Shown in pieces: positions 7,967 to 15,856 of a stretch of DNA of 64,000 bases. How positions within the stretch are numbered: position 1 is the first letter of the stretch; each line of letters begins with the position of its first letter. The notes under the pieces were generated by a model, which saw only the letters and a program-made list of their open reading frames with translations, searched no databases and was not told the origin of the DNA. The DNA comes from Arthrobacter sp. Soil764 (GTDB lineage Bacteria > Actinomycetota > Actinomycetes > Actinomycetales > Micrococcaceae): positions 62,001 to 126,000 of the forward strand of contig NZ_LMSI01000004.1 of NCBI RefSeq assembly GCF_001428075.1. Direction: 5' to 3'. Both the position numbers and the translations under genes were made by a program.

Positions 7967-9880
7967 CTAGCGGCTGCGGCGTTCGTTCGACGCCGGGGCG
8001 GACGCGCGGCGCGGGCCGCTGCGGGCGGGACGGCCGGAGCCGCCGTTGCCGGAGGCGCCGCTGCCCGAGCCGTAGGAGCCGCCGGAGGTTCCGCCGGTGT
8101 TGGAGGACCAGACGGCCTTGCTGCCGCCGGTTGCGCCTGCACCCGCAGAGCGCTGGCCCGAGACTCCTGCTGCTGCGCGCTGGCCCGTTGCGGGGCGTCC
8201 ACTGCGCTGGCCGCCGCCGGAGGCCGGGCGTCCGCCCGAGGCGGGACGGCCGGTGCCGCCGCGGGGGGCGGCACTGCGGGTGATGCGGGAGTCACCGCGG
8301 CCCTCAGCTGCACGTCCGTCCGAACCGCGGCCGGCCGATGAGCGGCCACCTGCTGCGGGGACGTCGTTGCGGTGGGTGCCGGCAGCGGTGCCGCGGCCAC
8401 GGGCGTTGCGGCGGGCAGCGGCTGCTGCCACGGCGCGGTCCTCGTTCTGCTCTGCATTGCGGTCGAAGGCTGCGCGGGCTTCCGTGCGTCCTTCGAAGGC
8501 GACAGCCCGGCGCTCGGCGCGGGGAACATCGGTGCGGACGGGCTCGGCCGAAACCTTGCCGCGTCCACCACGGCCGCCGCGGCCACCGGCCGACGGTGCA
8601 GCCTGGCGGCGTGCCCGCTTGCGCTCAGCGTTGGCACCCGTGGAGGTGCCGCCGCCCTGCCTGGGAGCCTTGGCGGCCATCAGTGCGGCGCGGGTGCGCG
8701 GGTCCACCTTGTCGGCGATTTCGCCCACCAGGTCGGCCACGATCGGGGAGTTGGCGGAGACGCGCTCAAAGTTCACGTCAACACCGGCAGCCTTCATGAG
8801 CTTCTTCACGTCGGCCTGCTGCTCGGGCAGCGTCAGGGTGACAACGGTGCCGTCCGAACCGGCACGGGCGGTGCGGCCGGAGCGGTGCAGGTACGCCTTG
8901 TGCTCGGTGGGCGGGTCAACGTGGATGACCAGTTCGACGTCGTCGACGTGCACACCGCGGGCGGCGACGTCGGTGGCCACCAGGACGCGGACGTCACCGT
9001 TGGAGAACTCGGCGAGGTTGCGGTCACGGGCGTTCTGCGACAGGTTGCCGTGGAGGTCCACGGCGGGGATCCCGGCGTCGGTCAGGGTCTTGGCCAGTTT
9101 GCGGGCGTGGTGTTTGGTCCGCATGAACAGGACGCGGCGGCCGGCGCCGGAGGCGAGCTCCACGATCAGCTGCTTCTTGACGGTCTGGTCGTTGACCACC
9201 AGCACGTGGTGCTCCATGGTGGTCACCGCGGCCTGCGGATCGTCCACGGAGTGGGTGAGCGGGTTGGACAGGTAGCGCTGGACGATCTTGTCCACGCCGT
9301 TGTCCAGGGTGGCGGAGAAGAGCAGGCGCTGGCCCTGGCTGGGGGTCATGTCCATGAGCTTCTTTACCACGGGGAGGAAGCCGAGGTCGGCCATGTGGTC
9401 GGCCTCGTCCAGGACGGTGATCTCCACGGCCTCGAGGGTGAGGATGCGCTGGCGGATCAGGTCCTCCAGGCGGCCGGGGCAGGCGATGACGATGTCTACG
9501 CCGGCGCGCAGCGCCTTCTCCTGGCGCGCCTGGGAGATGCCGCCGTAGATCACGGTGGTGTTCAGGCCGGCGGCCTTGGCCAGCGGCTCGATGGTGGCGT
9601 TGATCTGGGTTGCCAGTTCACGGGTGGGTGCCAGGACCAGGCCCATGGGGCGGCCGGGCTTGCGGAAGTACTTGGCTTCCCGCTCAGCGAGTCGTGCTAC
9701 AAGCGGGATGGCGAAAGCAATGGTCTTACCGGATCCGGTCCGGCCGCGGCCCAGGACGTCACGGCCGGACAGCGTGTCCGGAAGGGTCTTGACCTGGATG
9801 GGGAACGGTTCAACGATTCCCTGGGCGGAAAGGGTGTCTGCAAGGGCCTTGGGAGTACCGAGGGCAGCAAAAGTAGTCAT
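7967..9880 (-). CDS. DEAD-box ATP-dependent RNA helicase
   Basis: 637 residues. Motifs in order: Q-motif region (about 24-29), Walker A GRTGSGKT (46-53), PTRELA (85-90), DEAD at 158-161, SAT at 189-191, and HRSGRTARAG (332-341). From about residue 400 a long basic, Arg/Gly/Ala-rich low-complexity tail (repeated RGG-like pieces) follows; such tails bind RNA and favour phase separation. It probably remodels rRNA or mRNA structure like RhlE/DeaD-type enzymes. The ribosome site is weak and the 5' region A/T-rich (AAAAAACTAC before ATG). Confidence 0.93.
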   Translation of the reverse strand: MTTFAALGTPKALADTLSAQGIVEPFPIQVKTLPDTLSGRDVLGRGRTGSGKTIAFAIPLVARLAEREAKYFRKPGRPMGLVLAPTRELATQINATIEPLAKAAGLNTTVIYGGISQARQEKALRAGVDIVIACPGRLEDLIRQRILTLEAVEITVLDEADHMADLGFLPVVKKLMDMTPSQGQRLLFSATLDNGVDKIVQRYLSNPLTHSVDDPQAAVTTMEHHVLVVNDQTVKKQLIVELASGAGRRVLFMRTKHHARKLAKTLTDAGIPAVDLHGNLSQNARDRNLAEFSNGDVRVLVATDVAARGVHVDDVELVIHVDPPTEHKAYLHRSGRTARAGSDGTVVTLTLPEQQADVKKLMKAAGVDVNFERVSANSPIVADLVGEIADKVDPRTRAALMAAKAPRQGGGTSTGANAERKRARRQAAPSAGGRGGRGGRGKVSAEPVRTDVPRAERRAVAFEGRTEARAAFDRNAEQNEDRAVAAAAARRNARGRGTAAGTHRNDVPAAGGRSSAGRGSDGRAAEGRGDSRITRSAAPRGGTGRPASGGRPASGGGQRSGRPATGQRAAAGVSGQRSAGAGATGGSKAVWSSNTGGTSGGSYGSGSGASGNGGSGRPARSGPRRASAPASNERRSR

Positions 9881-10196
9881 GTAGTTTTTTACGGTCTTTC
9901 TGGCGGTATCCGGGCGGATATCGGCCCCCGATGCCGGTTGGACCAGGGGTTTCGCCGAAGAAAAGTCAGGTGATCAAACCGGGCGCTGTAAATAGGACAG
10001 CCAGCCGGGACCAAATGGAACGCGTTCATCGACGCAGGATGTGCCTCTCACATGAAGAAAGCCCACTCCCTGGAAAGGATCTCCAGTCAGGAGCAGGCGG
10101 CATCACTGCACATCAAGTTCCTCCAGTCTAGCATCCCGCGGCCCAACTCCCGTCCCGGCCGTTGCCTTCGGGGCCATGGCGGGGCAGTGTTGAGGC
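9881..10196. other. 316-bp intergenic region between divergent helicase and methyltransferase genes
   Basis: No convincing gene is present. The minus-strand leader of the helicase contains TATTTA about 110 bases from the ATG as a possible -10 element, without a clear -35 box. Several short frames here have no ribosome site and poor codon bias. Confidence 0.4.
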
Positions 10197-10964
10197 ATGA
10201 GCGAACAGCCGGGGCAGCGCCAGGACAGGCACCGAAGTGGGGCGCACCAACACCACGCGGACGACGGCGGCCATGGGCCGGCGGCGGCAGGCGGCGGCAT
10301 CGACCCTGCCGCAGTTTGGGACGAACGGTACAGCAGCAGGGCCCGGCTTTGGAGCGGGAAGCCGAACCCCCAACTGGTCCGCGAGGCCGGCGGCCTGCGC
10401 CCGGGAAAGGCGCTGGAACTGGGATGCGGCGAAGGCGCCGACGCCATCTGGCTTGCCCAGCAAGGCTGGTCCGTGACCGCCGTCGACGTTTCCGCTGTTG
10501 CCCTGGAACGGGCGCACTCCCACGAGCTGGCGGAGCTGGCCCGGGAAAGCGTGCGCGCCTCCAGTGGGGACATCGGCAGCCGGATCGCATGGCAACAGGC
10601 GGACCTCACACAGTGGAAACCGGATACTTCCTATGATTTGGTGACCTCCCAGTTCCTGCACTCCCAGGAACTGGACTGGCGGGTCCCGCTGCGCACGGCC
10701 GCCGCAGCCGTCAAGCCCGGCGGAACCCTGCTGGTGGTGGGGCACCACCCGGACCGGCTGCCGCCCTGGGGCGACGACCACCACAACCACATGGAGATGT
10801 TCTACACCGGTGACGACCTGGTCCGTGAGCTGGGGCTTGACGAGCCCGGGTGGCAGATCGAGGTCCTCACCAGCCGGGAGCGGCCGGCCACCGGGCCGGA
10901 CGGGCAGGAAGCGACCATCGCGGACGTCGTCCTGCGCGCCACCCGCCTGCCCCTAGTCCGCTGA
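10197..10964 (+). CDS. Class I SAM-dependent methyltransferase
   Basis: 255 residues. A His/Gly-rich disordered N-terminus (about 1-35) is followed by WDERYSSRARLWSGKPN, glycine motif I ALELGCGEGADAIWLA near residue 72, acidic loop VTAVDVS and motif IV-like YDLVTSQFLH. The layout resembles the TehB/thiopurine-methyltransferase-like group that methylates small molecules. The first ATG is used although its ribosome site is weak, so the His-rich extension may be shorter in reality. The 3' end overlaps the convergent MFS gene by 12 bases. Confidence 0.85.
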   Translation: MSEQPGQRQDRHRSGAHQHHADDGGHGPAAAGGGIDPAAVWDERYSSRARLWSGKPNPQLVREAGGLRPGKALELGCGEGADAIWLAQQGWSVTAVDVSAVALERAHSHELAELARESVRASSGDIGSRIAWQQADLTQWKPDTSYDLVTSQFLHSQELDWRVPLRTAAAAVKPGGTLLVVGHHPDRLPPWGDDHHNHMEMFYTGDDLVRELGLDEPGWQIEVLTSRERPATGPDGQEATIADVVLRATRLPLVR

Positions 10965-12368
10965 GGCCTTCCTGGCGGTGACCCGCGGCGCCACCAGCGC
11001 CGCGGCAACGCCGATGGCCGCGGTGAAGGCGAAGACGCCCGCGAAGGACTGGACCGCCGTCGTAAAGGCAGCGAAGACAATCCCTGTGGCGGCCAGCGAC
11101 AACGCCCCGCCGAGGGAGTCCGAGATGGACATGGCGGAGCTGTTGAACCCTTCGTTCTCCTTGCTGGACAGCGCCAGTGTCATCACGCTCAGGCGCGGGT
11201 AGAGCAGGCCCATGCCGCCGCCGGCAAGGACCCAGCCGGCGAGGGCAACGGCGGCCGGCCAGTGCAGCGCCGCGGTGGCCAGGGCCAGGAGAACAGCCGC
11301 GAGGACCATGAGCGACCCCACCTGGACGGCGCGCAGGTCCGGCAGCCTTGAGCCCAGCCGGCCCTGGACTGCGGCGGCACCGGCCCAGGCCAGGGCACCA
11401 CCGGTGAGGGTCAGGCCTGCCAGGGTGGGCGGGAACCCGGACTGGTCGATCAGGAGGTACGGCAGGTAGACCTCCGCGCCGAAGAATGATGCCGACGCCA
11501 GCCCCCGCGCCAGGATCACGCTGGGCAGCCCGCGGCGGGCGGTGAGGGTTCCGGCGGGTACCAGTGGCCGGACAGCCACCAGGGCCAGGACGACGGCGGC
11601 GCACGCCACGAGTGCCATGGCCGCGGGAAAGGCGGGGATGCGGACGTCCGCGGAAAGGTTCAGGCCCAGCACGGCGAGCGCCGCCAGCGCCGCCCACCCC
11701 AGGCGGCCAAGGGCCCACGGCGGGACTTTTCCTTTCGGGCGGCCTGCCGCCTCCAGACCGTCCGGCTCACTAACTCCCCGCAGTACCGGCGCGATCATCG
11801 CCAGCGCCGGAATGACCAGGCCCACCACGCCCAGGAACACCCAGTGCCAGCTGAAGACCTGGGCCACGACGCCCGCTGCGAAGGGCCCCACCAGGGACGG
11901 GATCACCCAGGCGGCGGAGAACGCAGCGAAGATTTTCGGGTGCAGCGGCCCGGGGAAGAACCGCGCCACCAGCACGTACAGCGCCACGGTGAGGGCGCCG
12001 CCGCCAAGCCCCTGGACCAGCCGGCCGGCCACCAGCATGGGCATGGAAACCGAGGTGCCCGCGATCAGCAGGCCCGCCACGAACAGCGCCACGGAGGTGT
12101 ACAGCGGCATGGCCGGGCCGCGGCGGTCAGACCAGTTCCCGGCCCCCACCATGCCGATCACGCCGGTGGCCAGCGGCCCCGCGAAGGCCAGGGCGTAGAG
12201 GCTTGCGCCGTTCAGCTCCCGGCTGACCAGGGGCATGATGGTGGTCACGGCAAGGGATTCGAACGCGGCCAGGAACACCAGGGCGCAGGTGCCCAGGGTT
12301 ACCCAGAAATACGGGGGCCGGAAGATCCCGGTGGCGGGGTGCGCGGCCGGAAGGGTGGAGTCCCGCAC
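10953..12368 (-). CDS. MFS transporter (drug/metabolite exporter type)
   Basis: About 471 residues rich in hydrophobic helices, with the MFS loop GNWSDRRGPAMPLYT after the second helix and VAGRLVQGLGGGALTVALYVL, the pattern of DHA-type drug:proton antiporters. A GTG start at 12368 is chosen because it lies just after the stop of the upstream transporter (12377); longer readings run into that gene in another frame. The number of helices appears to be 12 to 14. Substrate unknown. It is co-oriented with and 8 bases after the CynX-like transporter. Confidence 0.82.
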   Translation of the reverse strand: MRDSTLPAAHPATGIFRPPYFWVTLGTCALVFLAAFESLAVTTIMPLVSRELNGASLYALAFAGPLATGVIGMVGAGNWSDRRGPAMPLYTSVALFVAGLLIAGTSVSMPMLVAGRLVQGLGGGALTVALYVLVARFFPGPLHPKIFAAFSAAWVIPSLVGPFAAGVVAQVFSWHWVFLGVVGLVIPALAMIAPVLRGVSEPDGLEAAGRPKGKVPPWALGRLGWAALAALAVLGLNLSADVRIPAFPAAMALVACAAVVLALVAVRPLVPAGTLTARRGLPSVILARGLASASFFGAEVYLPYLLIDQSGFPPTLAGLTLTGGALAWAGAAAVQGRLGSRLPDLRAVQVGSLMVLAAVLLALATAALHWPAAVALAGWVLAGGGMGLLYPRLSVMTLALSSKENEGFNSSAMSISDSLGGALSLAATGIVFAAFTTAVQSFAGVFAFTAAIGVAAALVAPRVTARKASAD

Positions 12369-12376
12369 AGCGGCGC

Positions 12377-13720
12377 CTAGCCCACGTACCGGTTCCGGCC
12401 GGACCGGTAGCCGAAGACCGCCGCGAGCAGGCCCACCACCATGAACAGGATTCCGGCGGGAATGAAGGACCCGGTGGCCTGGTGCAGCTGGCCCACCATG
12501 AGCGTCCCGGTGGAGCCCACCCCGTAGCCAACACCCTGCATCATCCCGGAAAGGTGGGCGGCGGTGTGCCCGTCGCGGGTACGCAGCATGATCAGGGTCA
12601 GCGCGCAGGCAGTGAGGCTTCCCTGCCCCAGTCCCAGCAGCCCGGCCCACACCCAGATCAGGTCCAGCGGGCCCAGGATGCTCAGCACGAATCCGCTGCC
12701 GGTCATCAGGGCCACCACCGTGTTGATGGCGCGCTGGTCACCGAACCGCGCCGCCAGGGCCGGGGCGAACAGGGAACCCAGCATCTGGAGCACGATGCAG
12801 ACGGCAACGATCAGGCCCGCCGCCGCGCCGTCAACACCCCGCTCGCGAAGGATGGGCGCCAGCCAGGCGAAACCGCTGAAGGACATCATGGCCTGCAGCA
12901 CCATGAAAATGGTTACCTGCCAGGCAACCGATGAACGCCACACATTGACCCCGTCCCGGACCGCCTGGTGCCGGACAGTCCCCTGCCGGACAGCCACGGG
13001 AAGGAACAGGAGAAGGACGACGGCGGCGGGCACCGCCCAGACCCACAGCGCCTTGGTCCACTCCCCCGTCGCCGTGTAGACCGGGTAGGTAAAGCCGGCA
13101 CCGAGCGCGGCGGAGGCGCAGATGGCGGTGGTGTAGAGGCCGCCCATGAGTCCCAGCCGGTGCGGGAAATCGCGCTTCACCAGGCCCGGAAGAAGCACGT
13201 TGCACAGTGCGATGGCAGCGCCGCAGGCTGCGGTGCCAACCAGGAGGGCAGGCAGGTGGCCGGCACTCTGGCCGGAACCGGTGTCCACCGGGCGCAGCAG
13301 CAGCCCCGCGGTCAGCAGCGCCATGGCGCCCAGCAGCACCCGCTCCGCACCGAACCGGCGGGCCAGGACCGGGGCGAGCGGCGCGAACACACCCAGCAGC
13401 GTGACGGGGACGGTGGTCAGTACCACCACGGACCAGCCGGGCAGCGCTGCCTGGGAGGTGACCTCCGGGAGGACTGCGGAAAGGCTGGAAAAGACGCTGC
13501 GCAGGTTCAGCCCGATCAGGACAAGGCACACGCCCAGGTAGGCAAGGGCGCGGCGGCTGCCCACCCCGGTGGGTTCCGCCGGCGGCAGCTCATCGATTTC
13601 GGCATCCACCAGGGTGCCTGGTTCCACCAGGCTGCTGCCCGTCCGGGACCGTCCCTGCCCGTCCCCGGAGGCAGCTCCCCGCCGCCGCTTCTCTGCTTCG
13701 GCATTCGTTGCGTCCGTCAT
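12377..13720 (-). CDS. MFS transporter, CynX/NimT family
   Basis: About 447 residues. A hydrophilic N-terminus of about 55 residues precedes 12 helices beginning RALAYLGVCLVLIGLNLRSVFSS. The NLR motif in helix 1 followed by SSLSAVLPEV is characteristic of the cyanate/2-nitroimidazole (CynX/NimT) transporter family. The ATG at 13720 was taken; the open frame continues far upstream on this strand only because of GC-rich antisense bias across 13881-15049. It forms a two-transporter operon with the downstream MFS gene. Substrate uncertain. Confidence 0.85.
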   Translation of the reverse strand: MTDATNAEAEKRRRGAASGDGQGRSRTGSSLVEPGTLVDAEIDELPPAEPTGVGSRRALAYLGVCLVLIGLNLRSVFSSLSAVLPEVTSQAALPGWSVVVLTTVPVTLLGVFAPLAPVLARRFGAERVLLGAMALLTAGLLLRPVDTGSGQSAGHLPALLVGTAACGAAIALCNVLLPGLVKRDFPHRLGLMGGLYTTAICASAALGAGFTYPVYTATGEWTKALWVWAVPAAVVLLLFLPVAVRQGTVRHQAVRDGVNVWRSSVAWQVTIFMVLQAMMSFSGFAWLAPILRERGVDGAAAGLIVAVCIVLQMLGSLFAPALAARFGDQRAINTVVALMTGSGFVLSILGPLDLIWVWAGLLGLGQGSLTACALTLIMLRTRDGHTAAHLSGMMQGVGYGVGSTGTLMVGQLHQATGSFIPAGILFMVVGLLAAVFGYRSGRNRYVG

Positions 13721-13880
13721 GCGCCCATTCTTGCAGGACAGCGCGGCCGGCCTTGTGGGAGGGCACGACGGGGAAGTTTTCCACATGCGGGACGAAGAAC
13801 CTTCCGGGGCCCCGCTGCAGCCTCCTAGGTTGGAAGCAGCCGCGGCCCGGCAGAGGGCCTCACCAACCAACGGGAGCATC

Positions 13881-14378
13881 ATGGAAACCACACCGCCGCC
13901 GGACTCACGCCCCGCGCCGCCGCAAACCGATTCCAGGAGCGCACCCCCGGCCGGGACCAGCCCGCCTTCGGCCCTGCAGGGGCACCGTGACCAACCGCCC
14001 CCGGGTGCGCCCGGCAACAACCTGCCCGGCAACAATCTGCCTGACAACGATGGGCCCGGGAACAAAGGAACAAACAGCCTGGTCCTGGCGATCCTTGCCC
14101 CGGCAAGCATGATCCTCACCGCACCTGCTTCCATGTTCGCCATGTTGATGACGTACTCAGATGACGGCTCCTCGAGCCGGCAATGGGTGACTCCCCTGGT
14201 GCTGTTCAGCCTGCCTCTTCTCTTCGCGTCGCTCTCCCTGCGGCAGGCAATCCCTGCACTGAAGCTCTCACCGCGGAGATCTGGCAACTGGACGGCGGCA
14301 GCGGTCGCCCTCTGTATCTGCGGCCTGGTCTTCGCCCTGGCGCTGGGTCCGGCGCTCGACAACGTGGGGGTGTTCTGA
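13881..14378 (+). CDS. Hypothetical membrane protein with Pro/Asn-rich N-terminus
   Basis: 165 residues, not recognised. Residues 1-65 are disordered and Pro-rich with small Asn repeats (NNLPGNNLPDN). Three hydrophobic stretches follow, the last at the C-terminus. The design resembles DUF4190/DUF4352-type actinobacterial surface proteins, but no family can be assigned. The ATG has GGGAG just upstream. The gene precedes trmB by 44 bases and may share its transcript. Confidence 0.6.
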   Translation: METTPPPDSRPAPPQTDSRSAPPAGTSPPSALQGHRDQPPPGAPGNNLPGNNLPDNDGPGNKGTNSLVLAILAPASMILTAPASMFAMLMTYSDDGSSSRQWVTPLVLFSLPLLFASLSLRQAIPALKLSPRRSGNWTAAAVALCICGLVFALALGPALDNVGVF

Positions 14379-14422
14379 CCCTTCCGGTCCCGGACCAGCG
14401 CCGCGGCGCTATTCTGGAATGG

Positions 14423-15346
14423 ATGAGCGAATCCCCTGAAAACACCCAGCAGCCGCATGTTCCCAGGCCTGTCACGCCCGGCACCCAGGCGTCCTTCGGC
14501 ACCTACGGCGGCCGTCCTGTCAGCTTCGTGCGCCGCGGCACCCGGCTGCAGGGCCGGCGGCAGGCCGCCTGGGCCGAGCACGCCGAACGGTGGGCGGTCA
14601 ACGTGCCACGGCACGTGGCCAACACCTCGGTCCACCCCGACTACACCTTCGACGCCGCCGCGGAGTTCGGCCGTGAGGCCCCGCTCATCGTCGAGATCGG
14701 CTCGGGCCTTGGCGACGCCATCTGCCATGCGGCCGAACAAAATCCGGACACCAACTTCCTCGCAGTGGAGGTCTACACCCCGGGACTGGCCAACACCATC
14801 ATCAAGATCAACAGCCGGGGCCTGAACAACGTCCGCGTGGTGGAGGCAAATGCCCCGGAAGTGCTGGCCACCATGCTGCCCGAAGGCTCGGTCAGCGAAC
14901 TGTGGGTCTTTTTCCCCGATCCCTGGCACAAATCGCGGCACCATAAGCGGCGCCTCATCCAGCCGGAGTTCGCCGGCCTGGCGGCGCGCGCCCTGAAGCC
15001 GGGCGGCTTGTTCCGGATCGCCACCGACTGGTCCAACTATGCGGTCCACGTCCGGGACGTCATGGCGGGCTCACCCGACTTCGAAAACCTCCACACCGGC
15101 GAGCGCCGCGGGCCCGAAAGCCCGTTGACCCAGGTGTGGCAGTCCGGCGTCGAATCGGTGGTAGGCGGCGCCCCCGTCCGCGAGGGTCGTGCACCGGTGA
15201 GCACGGAGCATACCGGCCCCAACGAAGGCGTGGACGAAACGGGCGGCTGGGCTCCCCGCTTCGAGGGCAGGATCCGGACCAGCTTCGAGGCCAAGGCCCA
15301 CGAGGCGGGCCGGTTCATCTTCGATCTCTGCTACCGCCGCCTCTGA
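14423..15346 (+). CDS. trmB: tRNA (guanine-N7-)-methyltransferase
   Basis: 307 residues. It methylates G46 of tRNA with S-adenosylmethionine. The SAM motif is IVEIGSGLGDA and the family signature FFPDPWHKSRHHKRRLIQPEF is intact, including the Asp and His/Lys cluster used in catalysis and tRNA binding. Compared with typical TrmB (about 230 residues) it has an N-terminal extension of about 50 residues and a hydrophilic insertion near 240-275. The ATG at 14423 is chosen because upstream in-frame codons overlap the preceding gene. Confidence 0.95.
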   Translation: MSESPENTQQPHVPRPVTPGTQASFGTYGGRPVSFVRRGTRLQGRRQAAWAEHAERWAVNVPRHVANTSVHPDYTFDAAAEFGREAPLIVEIGSGLGDAICHAAEQNPDTNFLAVEVYTPGLANTIIKINSRGLNNVRVVEANAPEVLATMLPEGSVSELWVFFPDPWHKSRHHKRRLIQPEFAGLAARALKPGGLFRIATDWSNYAVHVRDVMAGSPDFENLHTGERRGPESPLTQVWQSGVESVVGGAPVREGRAPVSTEHTGPNEGVDETGGWAPRFEGRIRTSFEAKAHEAGRFIFDLCYRRL

Positions 15347-15404
15347 CCGCCGCCCCTGATGGGCCCCGCTGACCGGTGCCGCTCACCGGCGCCGGGCGGT
15401 GGGG

Positions 15405-15851
15405 TCAGGCCACGCTGATCGAGGCGACAATCTCCTTGAGCATCTCCAGCCGGGGTTCCGCTTCGGGGTCCAGGTAGGGCCAGATGACCACTACGCCAAT
15501 GAACCGCCCGCTTTCCCACACGCCCACTGTGGCTGCCACCTTGGCTGCACCACCGTCGTCGCCATATCCCACCACCACCGCGTAGGCGGCCTTGCCGGGC
15601 AGGTTCAGCTCACCCTCCGCCAGGAGGGTGCCGCCGCGTTCCTCGAGGTAGAAGCCTGACATCAGGTGGGCCCAGCCATTGGCCTGCGGCGCATCCTGCA
15701 CGGACGTGTCGTCCTTGATCACGGTCACCAGGACCCCGCCCAGCAGGCCGTACTGCTCGCTGTTGGGCCCGGCCGTGGAGTCATCCAGGACCTGGGTGTG
15801 CTCGGGGAAGTCTGCAGTGAAGCCCAGCGGGGATTCGATGTGCACTGACAT
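15405..15851 (-). CDS. Hypothetical DcrB/PsbP-like small protein
   Basis: 148 residues. It begins ESPLGFTADFPEH and ends with LEMLKEIVASISVA, matching the layout of the DcrB/PsbP/Mog1-like fold (a short beta sheet with a final amphipathic helix). No signal peptide is seen. It follows the WXG100-headed gene after five bases, so the two are surely co-transcribed, and it may be a chaperone, partner or neutralising protein for it. That role is inferred from context only. Confidence 0.65.
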   Translation of the reverse strand: MSVHIESPLGFTADFPEHTQVLDDSTAGPNSEQYGLLGGVLVTVIKDDTSVQDAPQANGWAHLMSGFYLEERGGTLLAEGELNLPGKAAYAVVVGYGDDGGAAKVAATVGVWESGRFIGVVVIWPYLDPEAEPRLEMLKEIVASISVA

Positions 15852-15856
15852 GGGTT

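Noticed and set aside
9931..10131. Small frame in the helicase-methyltransferase gap
   Set aside because: No ribosome site, no coding bias and no recognisable domain.
10052..10636. Plus-strand frame overlapping the methyltransferase
   Set aside because: Arg/Pro/Gly-rich composition, no motif, and the overlapping frame holds a complete SAM-binding domain.
12377..15049. Very long open frame on the minus strand (890 codons)
   Set aside because: Only 12377-13720 has transporter sequence; the rest is antisense to trmB and the hypothetical membrane gene, kept open by GC codon bias.
15347..15404. Terminator hairpin between trmB and the DcrB-like gene
   Set aside because: Several short GC stems are possible (CCGGTG/CACCGG), but none is dominant enough to call.
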